Assembly: GCA_019352125.1 (NCBI GenBank)
Contig: JABBNV010000049.1
Location: 2,396-14,225 of the forward strand
Direction: 5' to 3'
DNA length: 11,830 nucleotides
DNA from: Acidobacteriota bacterium
Lineage (GTDB): Bacteria; Actinomycetota; Actinomycetes; Actinomycetales; Micrococcaceae
Shown here: positions 1 to 6,326 of the stretch, in pieces
Numbering within the stretch: the stretch's first letter is position 1
How the letters are laid out: each line of letters begins with the position of its first letter
Position numbers and translations under genes: made by a program
The notes under the pieces: generated by a model
Told to the model about the DNA's origin: nothing
What the model saw: the letters and a program-made list of their open reading frames with translations, nothing else
The model's database searches: none

Positions 1-374
1 AAATCGATTCCGTGGAAACGCAGGCGGTTAGTGGACGCATCGGTACAAGCACTCTGGGCAATAATCACATCCCGCATCTTCGCTTTTTCGCTGATGGCGC
101 CGCAGGTTCCCACTCGAATGATGGTCTGCACGTCGTAATCCTTCATCAGTTCCGTGGCGTAAATGGCCATGGACGGCTGCCCCATTCCACTGCCCTGAAC
201 TGACACGGGAAGGCCTTCGTAAGTGCCGGTGAAGCCGAACATATTGCGCACCGTCGTGTACCGAACAGGTTTGTCCAGGAATGTATGTGCAATCCATTCG
301 GCGCGGAGCGGATCTCCTGGCATGAGGACGGTGGGGGCAATTTCTCCAGGCTGCGCGCCAATGTGAATAGACAT
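1..374 (-). CDS. deoD: Purine nucleoside phosphorylase DeoD-type, 5' part (partial at left edge)
   Basis: The first 124 codons of a DeoD-type purine nucleoside phosphorylase are visible; the rest lies beyond the left edge (the E. coli protein is about 239 aa). The enzyme splits purine (deoxy)nucleosides with phosphate into a free base and (deoxy)ribose-1-phosphate in the cytoplasm, usually as a hexamer. Residues align one-to-one with E. coli DeoD: His4, Gly20 and Arg24 in a MPGDPLRA motif, Arg43 in VRNMFGF, and Arg87 with Thr90 in IIRVGTCGA. His4 and Arg43 contact the neighbouring subunit's active site; Gly20, Arg24, Arg87 and Ser/Thr90 bind phosphate. The ATG at 374-372 is chosen because it puts His4 in register. 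There is no clear Shine-Dalgarno sequence, but a TAGGCT hexamer sits 6 nt upstream, which suggests a leaderless mRNA. Identification is firm; the 3' half is not seen. Confidence 0.93.
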   Translation of the reverse strand, partial: MSIHIGAQPGEIAPTVLMPGDPLRAEWIAHTFLDKPVRYTTVRNMFGFTGTYEGLPVSVQGSGMGQPSMAIYATELMKDYDVQTIIRVGTCGAISEKAKMRDVIIAQSACTDASTNRLRFHGID

Positions 375-576
375 GGTTCCAGCCTATCGCCGCCCACTGT
401 CAGAGGTGGAGCTTACGCTGTAGCCATGAGGTTTTGTCCCAGCCTTTAGCCCTCGTCAGGAAGGGGCGCGGACCATGAGATTTTGCAGGCGCAGGCCGAG
501 TGTCACTAGGAGTTTGCGGGCCCGCACCATGTTTGGGTTGGGCGACCTGTTCGAGAAACTGTGCGAATAGCTGTTG
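375..576. other. Intergenic region between deoD and the DUF4031-HD gene
   Basis: This 202-bp stretch holds no gene that I recognise. It contains a near-identical 13-bp pair, CCATGAGGTTTTG at 424-436 and CCATGAGATTTTG at 473-485, a 10-bp palindrome GCGGGCCCGC at about 515-524, and a small 5-bp-stem hairpin (ATAGC-TGTT-GCTAT, 567-580) that overlaps the stop codon of the HD gene and is too weak to call a terminator. A 25-codon minus-strand frame (530 to 456) has no ribosome binding site and was not called a gene. The deoD promoter must lie at its left end. Confidence 0.5.
381..386 (-). promoter_or_regulatory. Putative -10 element of deoD (leaderless arrangement)
   Basis: On the minus strand a TAGGCT hexamer (TANNNT form) ends 6 nt before the deoD ATG, with no good ribosome binding site between. 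This is the spacing expected if transcription starts at the A of the start codon. No convincing -35 box is seen. Inference from position only. Confidence 0.35.
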
Positions 577-1443
577 CTATCTGGCTAGCTCGCTGGTCAG
601 GTTTTGCCAAGCCGCGAGGGCCCACAGTTCCCGGGCCTTTGAAGTATGAAACAGCTGGTCCAGGTTCAGTAGTTGACGCACGACGGCGGCGCGACCAGTT
701 GCGAAGTCAGCGTCGCTGACGTGCGCATAGTCTTCTCGGACGGCATCCAGATAGTGCTGATATGCATCAGGGCTACTGCCCAAGATAGATAGGTCTGCAT
801 CGCATAGCAGCTGGCCACTCGTATCCTCGGCTCCGGGGGAGTGTCCGGCCGTTAGCCTTACCAACCTGGCTACCTCTGCCACAGCGGCTGCTGAGAATCC
901 AGTCGTGGGTAGCAGTCGCTCCGCCAACTGGGCAGATCGTTCCTCATCTTGGCCCGCGACGCCTTGGTACACCGCATCGTGAAACCACGCGGCCAGAAAA
1001 ACTTCAGTGGGAACGTCTTTGCTCAACTGATCCAAGGCCTCGAGGATCGCCAAAAGATGGGTACGTCCGTGGTACTTCCGGTGCGGTTCGGACCACCGAG
1101 ACGCTAGTTCAGTACCCAAGGTTGGTTGACCGGGCACCAGGGACTCCCAGCGATGCATCAGTGCCCGGTTGAGTGATTCGTTGCGTCGGCGGGCCGGAAT
1201 ACGAAGGCCGGAACGGATCAAAATACGGGCCAATTCATTGCCTGATACCTCTACGGCACCCGCTGCTACCAGCGCGCGATACTTGCGTTCCGGTACGTCA
1301 TAGTGGTCTCGGTCAAATGCACGTTCGGTGATCCCAGCCAGGTCTGCAAAGTCGTGCAACTCTTGCGTTGACTGGTCGGAGATGAGGTGCGAGAAGACTG
1401 TGCCGTGCGCTGGCCAGATGGGTGGGTCAATGAACAGCGTCAT
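577..1443 (-). CDS. DUF4031 + HD-domain predicted metal-dependent phosphohydrolase
   Basis: A 288-aa soluble protein of two parts. Residues 1-83 match the DUF4031 pattern as I recall it: MTLFIDPPIWPAHG, then FSHLISD, then a DHYDVPERKY block near residue 46. Residues about 92-288 look like the family annotated as predicted metal-dependent HD-superfamily phosphohydrolases: YHGRTHL with His125 and His129, the AAWFHDAVY motif with His155-Asp156, the DEERSA motif with Glu167/Glu168, His201, and the CDADLSILGS motif with Asp215/Asp217. These are plausible metal ligands. The substrate is unknown; HD enzymes often act on nucleotides or other phosphate esters. It is transcribed toward deoD but separated by 202 bp, so no operon is claimed. 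The ATG at 1443 lacks a Shine-Dalgarno sequence and has a TAAACT hexamer 7 nt upstream. The gene is intact although the DNA just upstream is decayed. Confidence 0.82.
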   Translation of the reverse strand: MTLFIDPPIWPAHGTVFSHLISDQSTQELHDFADLAGITERAFDRDHYDVPERKYRALVAAGAVEVSGNELARILIRSGLRIPARRRNESLNRALMHRWESLVPGQPTLGTELASRWSEPHRKYHGRTHLLAILEALDQLSKDVPTEVFLAAWFHDAVYQGVAGQDEERSAQLAERLLPTTGFSAAAVAEVARLVRLTAGHSPGAEDTSGQLLCDADLSILGSSPDAYQHYLDAVREDYAHVSDADFATGRAAVVRQLLNLDQLFHTSKARELWALAAWQNLTSELAR

Positions 1444-1450
1444 GGTGGCC

Positions 1451-1456
1451 AGTTTA
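1451..1456 (-). promoter_or_regulatory. Putative -10 element of the DUF4031-HD gene (leaderless arrangement)
   Basis: A TAAACT hexamer on the minus strand ends 7 nt before the ATG at 1443. The intervening GGCCACC is not a Shine-Dalgarno sequence. The site lies only about 20 bp from the end of the HNH remnant, so the promoter sits at the edge of rearranged DNA. No clear -35 box. Confidence 0.35.
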
Positions 1457-1477
1457 GGCTCTCATCCTCACGAATTC

Positions 1478-1762
1478 TTACGCCGGATTCATGGTGCCGT
1501 GGGACCAGTGGTCAAGGTGGTGGGCTTCGCACCCCGGTGGTGGACGGTCACCACCGGGGAACGCGCAGCCGCCGTCACGGGAGATGAGCGCTTTGCGGAG
1601 TTCTTTACTGATAATCCGCACAGACCTCCCCACATCCAACACTTCCGAGCCGGTTCCGAGGACCATGGGGATGAGTTCCGCGTCGCAGGCCATCCGTCGG
1701 ATAGCCCCGGCACTGGTGGGCCCGGCATGGGGAAGGCTTAGAGAACCGAGGCCTTCTGTGAG
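1478..1762 (-). pseudogene. HNH endonuclease (DUF222/REP13E12-like) fragment
   Basis: The minus strand encodes a piece typical of actinobacterial DUF222-HNH proteins: a SAGAIRRMACDAELIPMVLG block, then SEVLDVGRS, then the start of the HNH fold (RDGGCAFPG..DRPP...CEAHHLDHW). It is broken at both ends. The frame stops right after HWSHGTMNPA, so the Asn and last His of the nuclease motif are absent, and the DUF222 N-terminal region is missing because the sequence runs directly into an antisense MFS fragment near 1742-1762. The second Cys normally seen after PG in the CAFPGCDRPP pattern is Gly here (codon 1552-1550). It cannot be an active nuclease. Such genes occur in many copies in these genomes, so this may be a relic of recombination between copies. 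Confidence 0.7.
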
Positions 1763-2715
1763 TTGTTGGGCGGGTACCTTGCTGAGCACTTTGGCTTCCG
1801 CTCCATTTTCTGGCTGATGGTGGCACTGGCTGTCTTGGCCGCGGTACTGGTCTTCGTCTTGGCAGGGGAAAGTAGGCCGGGCGAGGGCACACGGATGGAC
1901 TGGTGGGGCGTGCTGTTCATTGTGATCACAGTGGGCGCGTTGCTTACGGCGCTCAATGAGGCCAGCAAGCTGGTGGGAGCGTTCGACGGCGGTGTGCTCA
2001 CCGGATCGCTCATCCTGCTGGTGGTGGCGTTGGCCGCCTTCGCAGCATTCTGGGCGGTGGAAAAGCGCAGCACGTCCCCATGGTGGAGACCAGCGAATTG
2101 CGGCGGCGCAATATGTGGGCTCCGCTGCTGACCACCACGCTGACCATGACGGGAATCTTCGCGGTCATTAACGGCATCGTCCCCGCTTTCGTTCAAGCGC
2201 AGGCACCCGGCTTTGGTGTCGGAGCCACTGAGATGTCGTTGCTCATTTTGACGCCGTACGCGCTGTTGGGCTGGCTATTTGGCCCCCTGACCGGCCGATT
2301 GGCTCCGGTGTTGGGTTACACGCGGATGCTCAAGATTGGTCTGGGCGGAAGTGTGCTGGCACTGCTGATCATTGCGCTTGCCGGGCTGAACAACCTGCCC
2401 ATGATGGTTGCTGGCACTGTGCTGTTGGGCATCGCGTACGCCGGAACAGTGAACATCATGCTTAACGGCAGGGGTGTGGTGCTGTCCCCGAAGAACAACC
2501 CTGGTTTCCTGCCCGGGATGAATGCTGGGGAGTTCAACCTCGGTGCGGGGCTGAGCTTCCTGATCCTGCCGGCCATCCTGGTAGCCGCTGGGTCCCTGGG
2601 GGACGTCAAAGTCTCTTACGTCTCGGTGGTACTGGTGGCTATTGTCATTACTGTTGCGGCGCTGGCTGCATCATTCCTGATTCCCAAGCCGGTTATGGCA
2701 GAAGTGGACGCCTGA
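1763..2715 (+). pseudogene. MFS transporter, 5'-truncated and frameshifted
   Basis: Remnant of a multi-spanning permease of the major facilitator superfamily. The frame from about 1763 opens in LLGGYLAEHFGFRSIFW, which resembles the motif after helix 5 of drug:H+ antiporter-type MFS proteins (GPxLGGxL...GWRxIF). The first four helices are therefore missing; upstream is HNH-remnant DNA and an in-frame TAG at 1739. This frame ends at 2131, while the continuation (SELRRRNMWAPLLTTTLTM onward) is in the frame starting at 2080. Adding one C to the CCCC run at 2076-2079 would rejoin them as EKRSTSP-MVETSELRRRN. The rest, about 210 aa, holds the later helices and stops at 2715, only 3 bp before the ribokinase start. 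That spacing suggests transport of ribose or a nucleoside, but the substrate is not readable from sequence. The single-base shift alone could be a sequencing error; the missing N-terminus could not. Confidence 0.78.
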
Positions 2716-2718
2716 GTC

Positions 2719-3506
2719 ATGGCTACGCAAGGTATCGAATCTCGGCCGCATGTGGTGGTGGCTGGCTCGCTCAATGCGGACCTCACCATCTACACGGAGC
2801 GGCTGCCGGCTCCGGGGGAAACCGTGCACGGAAACGGCTTTGCGGTGCACCCCGGCGGGAAGAGCGCCAATCAGGCTGTGGCTGCGGCACGTTTGGGTGC
2901 CCCCGTGAAAATGCTTGGTGCCGTGGGCGATGACGATAACGGCCAGATGCTGTGCAAGTCATTGACCCGCGCTGGCGTGGACATTTCCAGCGTGGGCACG
3001 TCCACGGAGCCAACAGGCGTAGCGATTATTTCGGTGGATACTTCGGCGGAGAACTCCATCATCATTTCCGCTGGCGCCAACGGCACCTTCTCCGCTGCGG
3101 ACGTGGAGCGCTTTGCAGCTGCCTTCTCGGGGGCGGGTGCGGTGTGCCTGTGCCTGGAGGTGAGCGTGGACGTCGTGACGGCCGCCGCGCGGCTGGGTCA
3201 CGAGGCTCGGGCAACAGTGCTGCTGAACCTCTCACCCTTTGCGCAGGTGCCAGCGGTTCCGTGGTGCTGGAAAGGGCTGAGGGCAAGACGCAGGTGACGC
3301 CCATTGCCGCAACTGCAGTGACGGCAGTGGACACTACGGGCGCAGGGGATGCGTTTGCCGGTGCGGTGGCCGCAGGCCTAGTGAGTGGAAAGTCCCTGGT
3401 GGACGCAGCGCGGGAAGCCTCCGTGGTGGGAGCAATAGCCACTACACGGAGGGGAGCGCAGGCTGCTTACCCCACCCGTACGGAACTAGCGGAGTTCACT
3501 AGGTAG
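2719..3506 (+). pseudogene. rbsK: Ribokinase (PfkB family), internal deletion with frameshift
   Basis: Remnant of a PfkB-family sugar kinase, best fitting ribokinase (ATP + ribose to ribose-5-phosphate). Frame 1 from ATG 2719 gives the N-terminal half: VVVAGSLNADL, PAPGETVHGN, the substrate-binding HPGGKSANQAVAAARLG, and LLNLSPFAQVPA. It then runs out at 3297. The C-terminal part is in another frame ending at 3506: AGASGSVVLE, the catalytic VDTTGAGDAFAGA signature and RRGAQAAYP. Compared with E. coli ribokinase (309 aa), about 50 residues are missing between positions near 174 and 225, including the conserved PNETE nucleotide-site motif. The junction lies in 3241-3254, which reads sensibly in both frames. 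The gene cannot make a working kinase. It lies 3 bp after the MFS remnant, so the two were probably co-transcribed. The exact sugar specificity is inferred. Confidence 0.82.
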
Positions 3507-3549
3507 GAAAGACCCTAGACATCAGTTCAGCCGTGGGCAAACATGGGAC

Positions 3550-3565
3550 GTGATGCGGCCATCAC
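3550..3565. repeat. Small inverted repeat upstream of the clpB operator
   Basis: GTGATG-CGGC-CATCAC is a perfect 6-bp inverted repeat with a 4-nt loop, ending 3 bp before the HAIR-like dyad. It may be a weak stem-loop closing transcription from the ribokinase side or a second regulator site. There is no T-run after it. Function unassigned. Confidence 0.4.
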
Positions 3566-3567
3566 CT

Positions 3568-3590
3568 AGTTGAGCGTAGTAGACTCAACT
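3568..3590. promoter_or_regulatory. HAIR-like HspR operator of clpB
   Basis: AGTTGAG (3568-3574) and CTCAACT (3584-3590) form perfect 7-bp inverted arms with a 9-nt spacer. Written in the HAIR format (CTTGAGT-N7-ACTCAAG) the site is GTTGAGC-GTAGTAG-ACTCAAC, that is TTGAG-N9-CTCAA with the correct spacing. HAIR elements bind the repressor HspR in front of dnaK and clpB in actinobacteria. It lies 42 bp before the clpB start. A further TTGAG half-site (3591-3595) pairs with CTCAA at 3584-3588 across 2 bp. TTGAGC at 3570-3575 could double as a -35 box with GATTAT (3595-3600) as -10, so HspR would cover the promoter; this last point is inference. Confidence 0.75.
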
Positions 3591-3619
3591 TTGAGATTAT
3601 TGCCAACGCTCACCCCTAT

Positions 3620-3625
3620 GAGGAG
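3620..3625 (+). promoter_or_regulatory. clpB ribosome binding site
   Basis: GAGGAG ends 6 nt before the ATG at 3632. It fixes the clpB start and contrasts with the minus-strand genes that lack such a site. Confidence 0.75.
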
Positions 3626-3631
3626 CCTGCC

Positions 3632-6265
3632 ATGGACACCAAATTCACTACCAAAAGCCAGGAAGCACTCTCGGCCGCTGCCATGAATGCTTCCACGGCT
3701 GGCAACCCGCAGGTTGAACCTGCGCATTTGCTCAAAGCCTTGATGGATCAGCGGGAAAGTGTGGCCGTTGCCCTGCTAAAGGCCGCGGGGGTGGATCCTG
3801 ATGCGGTCAGTGTTAAGGCAAGCTCGGCGATCAAGGCGTTGCCGTCGTCGTCTGGAACATCCGTGGCACAGGCACAACTGAGTCGGAATTCCTTGCTGGC
3901 AGTCCAAGCTGCCCAACAGGCTGCCGAAAGCATGGGGGATAGCTACGTTTCCACGGAGCACCTCCTGTTGGGGCTGGCTGTGGATGCTGGGCCAACGGGG
4001 CAGGCACTGCGGGAGTCCGGTGCGGAGCGAAAGGCCCTCGAGGCAGCGCTTCCAGCCGTCCGCGGCTCTGGCAAGGTCAATTCTCCGGACCCCGAAAACA
4101 CCTTCCAGGCCCTGGAGAAGTACGGGGTGGACCTCACTGAGATTGCCCGCTCCGGCAAGTTGGATCCCGTGATTGGCCGGGACGCTGAAATCCGCCGAGT
4201 GGTGCAGGTGCTGAGCCGCCGCACCAAGAACAACCCGGTACTGATCGGTGAGCCCGGTGTGGGTAAGACGGCCGTGGTTGAAGGCCTGGCCCAGCGGATG
4301 GTTGCCGGGGATGTCCCGGAATCATTACGGGGCAAGACGCTGATCAGCCTGGACCTGGGTGCGATGGTGGCCGGCGCCAAGTACCGCGGTGAGTTTGAAG
4401 AGCGGTTGAAGGCCGTGCTGGGGGAGATTAAGAACTCCGATGGCCAGATTGTCACGTTCATTGACGAGATCCACACGGTGGTCGGGGCTGGTGCGTCCGA
4501 AGGGTCCATGGATGCCTCCAACATGCTCAAGCCCATGCTGGCCCGCGGTGAATTGCGGCTGATTGGCGCCACCACCCTGGACGAATACCGCGAACATGTG
4601 GAGAAGGATCCCGCGCTGGAGCGCCGCTTCGCACAGGTGTATGTCGGTGAACCCAGTGTGGATGACACGATCGGGATTTTGCGCGGGCTCAAGGAGCGCT
4701 ACGAGGCACACCACAAGGTAGCCATTGCTGATTCCGCACTAGTTGCTGCCGCCACGCTTTCCAACCGGTACATTTCCGGCCGCCAACTGCCGGACAAGGC
4801 CATCGACCTGGTGGACGAAGCTGCTTCACGGTTGCGGATGGAAATTGATTCCGCCCCGGAGGAAATTGACCAGCTGCGTCGCTCTGTGGACAGGCTCACC
4901 ATGGAAGAATTGGCCCTCGCCGGCGAAACCGATCCGGGGTCAGTTGACCGGTTGGAAGCACTCCGTGCTGACATGGCGGACAAGAAAGAAGAACTCAATT
5001 CGCTCAACGCTCGCTGGGAGGCGGAGAAGGCCGGCCTGAACCGGGTCGGTGAACTCAAGGCCAAGCTGGATGAGTTGCGTTCCATTGCAGAAAAGGCCCA
5101 GCGCGACGGCGATCTTGAGCAGGCCTCTCGCGTGCTGTACGGGGAGATCCCGGCCGTGGAACATGAGCTGAACGCTGCCGCGGAAGCCGAGGCCGCTGTC
5201 GTGGACAAACCTGAACTTATGGTGGCGGAGGAAGTCACGGCGGATGACATCGCAGAGGTGATTTCCGCCTGGACTGGCATTCCGGCGGGGCGCATGCTCC
5301 AAGGGGAGTCCCAGAAGCTGTTGCAGATGGAACAGGTGCTGGGATCACGGCTGATTGGCCAGGCCAAGGCCGTTGCTTCCGTGTCCGACGCGGTGCGCCG
5401 CGCCCGTGCTGGAATCTCGGACCCGAACCGTCCCACCGGATCGTTCCTGTTTCTGGGGCCCACCGGTGTGGGTAAGACTGAGCTGGCCAAGGCGCTCGCA
5501 GACTTCCTGTTTGATGACGAGCGTGCCATGGTGCGGATCGACATGAGCGAGTACTCGGAGAAGCACTCTGTGGCCCGGCTGGTCGGTGCCCCTCCCGGAT
5601 ACGTTGGCTACGAGGAGGGCGGCCAACTCACCGAGGCGGTGCGGCGCAGGCCGTACTCAGTGGTGTTGCTGGACGAGGTGGAGAAGGCGCACCCGGAGGT
5701 CTTTGACATCCTCCTTCAGGTGTTCGACGACGGCCGCCTCACCGATGGGCAGGGCCGCACGGTGGATTTCCGCAACACGATCCTGGTGCTCACCTCCAAC
5801 CTGGGAAGCCAGTACCTGGTGGATCAGACATTGGACGAAGAGTCGAAGCGGGCTGCCGTGATGAACGTGGTGAATGCCTCCTTCAAGCCGGAGTTCCTCA
5901 ACCGTCTGGATGACATCGTTATGTTTGATGCGCTCAGCGTGGCTGAACTTTCGCAGATTGTTGAGCTGCAGGTTCAGTCTCTTGCCGCACGGTTGGCGGG
6001 CCGCCGGCTCCAGCTGAACGTCACGGATTCAGCCAAGGCGTGGCTGGCACTGACCGGTTACGACCCTGCTTATGGTGCCCGGCCGCTACGCCGGTTGGTG
6101 CAACGCGAGATCGGTGACCGGTTGGCGCGTGAATTGTTGGCTGGCGAGATCAACGATGGGGATACCGTCTTAGTGGATACTGCCGCCGACTTGGACGGTT
6201 TCACAGCGGATTCGGTTTCTACTGGTATAAATACCGGGCTGAGGGTAAGCCGCCAGGAGTCCTAG
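3632..6265 (+). CDS. clpB: ATP-dependent chaperone ClpB (Hsp100 disaggregase)
   Basis: Full-length 877-aa ClpB, the hexameric AAA+ disaggregase that threads aggregated proteins through its pore together with DnaK/DnaJ/GrpE in the cytoplasm. The order of parts is canonical. The N-domain is about residues 1-145. NBD1 has Walker A GEPGVGKT at 206-213, the pore-loop motif KYRGEFEER, Walker B FIDEIH with Asp278-Glu279, and ALERRF with the likely arginine finger. The coiled-coil middle domain spans about 400-520, rich in Glu, Leu and Lys. NBD2 has Walker A GPTGVGKT at 609-616, the pore loop GYVGYEEGG, Walker B VVLLDE with Asp681-Glu682, and EFLNRLDD. The middle domain marks it as ClpB rather than ClpC or ClpA. 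It stands alone on its strand behind the broken ribokinase and has its own HAIR-type operator, so heat-inducible HspR control is likely. A perfect palindrome follows the stop. Confidence 0.98.
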   Translation: MDTKFTTKSQEALSAAAMNASTAGNPQVEPAHLLKALMDQRESVAVALLKAAGVDPDAVSVKASSAIKALPSSSGTSVAQAQLSRNSLLAVQAAQQAAESMGDSYVSTEHLLLGLAVDAGPTGQALRESGAERKALEAALPAVRGSGKVNSPDPENTFQALEKYGVDLTEIARSGKLDPVIGRDAEIRRVVQVLSRRTKNNPVLIGEPGVGKTAVVEGLAQRMVAGDVPESLRGKTLISLDLGAMVAGAKYRGEFEERLKAVLGEIKNSDGQIVTFIDEIHTVVGAGASEGSMDASNMLKPMLARGELRLIGATTLDEYREHVEKDPALERRFAQVYVGEPSVDDTIGILRGLKERYEAHHKVAIADSALVAAATLSNRYISGRQLPDKAIDLVDEAASRLRMEIDSAPEEIDQLRRSVDRLTMEELALAGETDPGSVDRLEALRADMADKKEELNSLNARWEAEKAGLNRVGELKAKLDELRSIAEKAQRDGDLEQASRVLYGEIPAVEHELNAAAEAEAAVVDKPELMVAEEVTADDIAEVISAWTGIPAGRMLQGESQKLLQMEQVLGSRLIGQAKAVASVSDAVRRARAGISDPNRPTGSFLFLGPTGVGKTELAKALADFLFDDERAMVRIDMSEYSEKHSVARLVGAPPGYVGYEEGGQLTEAVRRRPYSVVLLDEVEKAHPEVFDILLQVFDDGRLTDGQGRTVDFRNTILVLTSNLGSQYLVDQTLDEESKRAAVMNVVNASFKPEFLNRLDDIVMFDALSVAELSQIVELQVQSLAARLAGRRLQLNVTDSAKAWLALTGYDPAYGARPLRRLVQREIGDRLARELLAGEINDGDTVLVDTAADLDGFTADSVSTGINTGLRVSRQES

Positions 6266-6267
6266 TA

Positions 6268-6317
6268 CAGAGGGGAAGGTCCCCTGCACCAGCTGGTGCA
6301 GGGGACCTTCCCCTCTG
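6268..6317. terminator. Perfect 50-bp palindrome, bidirectional terminator between convergent genes
   Basis: Two 25-bp arms, starting CAGAGGGGAAGG and ending CCTTCCCCTCTG, meet with no spacer at the centre CCAG/CTGG and match at every position. The palindrome fills nearly all of the 61 bp between the clpB stop (6265) and the stop of the convergent gene (6327), and works identically on both strands. There is no T-run, as is common for actinobacterial terminators. Terminator function is inferred from position and structure. Confidence 0.8.
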
Positions 6318-6326
6318 CGAGTGGTG

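Noticed and set aside
456..530. Small minus-strand frame (25 codons, beginning MVRARKLLVTLGLRLQNL)
   Set aside because: No ribosome binding site, no known family and very short; may be chance or a gene tail, so only mentioned in the intergenic entry.
1328..1741. Plus-strand 137-codon frame across the HD gene start and HNH remnant
   Set aside because: It spans two unrelated minus-strand coding pieces and shows no domain of its own.
1478..1762. Insertion sequence or homing mobile element around the HNH motif
   Set aside because: No terminal inverted repeats, target duplications or transposase seen; the fragment matches cellular DUF222-HNH genes and is inactive.
2080..2715. Separate intact 211-aa transporter gene starting at ATG 2080
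   Set aside because: No ribosome binding site, the start falls in the middle of an MFS fold, and one added C joins it to the upstream fragment.
3943..5544. Long minus-strand open frames (about 249 and 281 codons) opposite clpB
   Set aside because: They are antisense to conserved ClpB motifs, have Ser/Arg-rich shadow composition and no recognisable domain; typical high-GC shadows.
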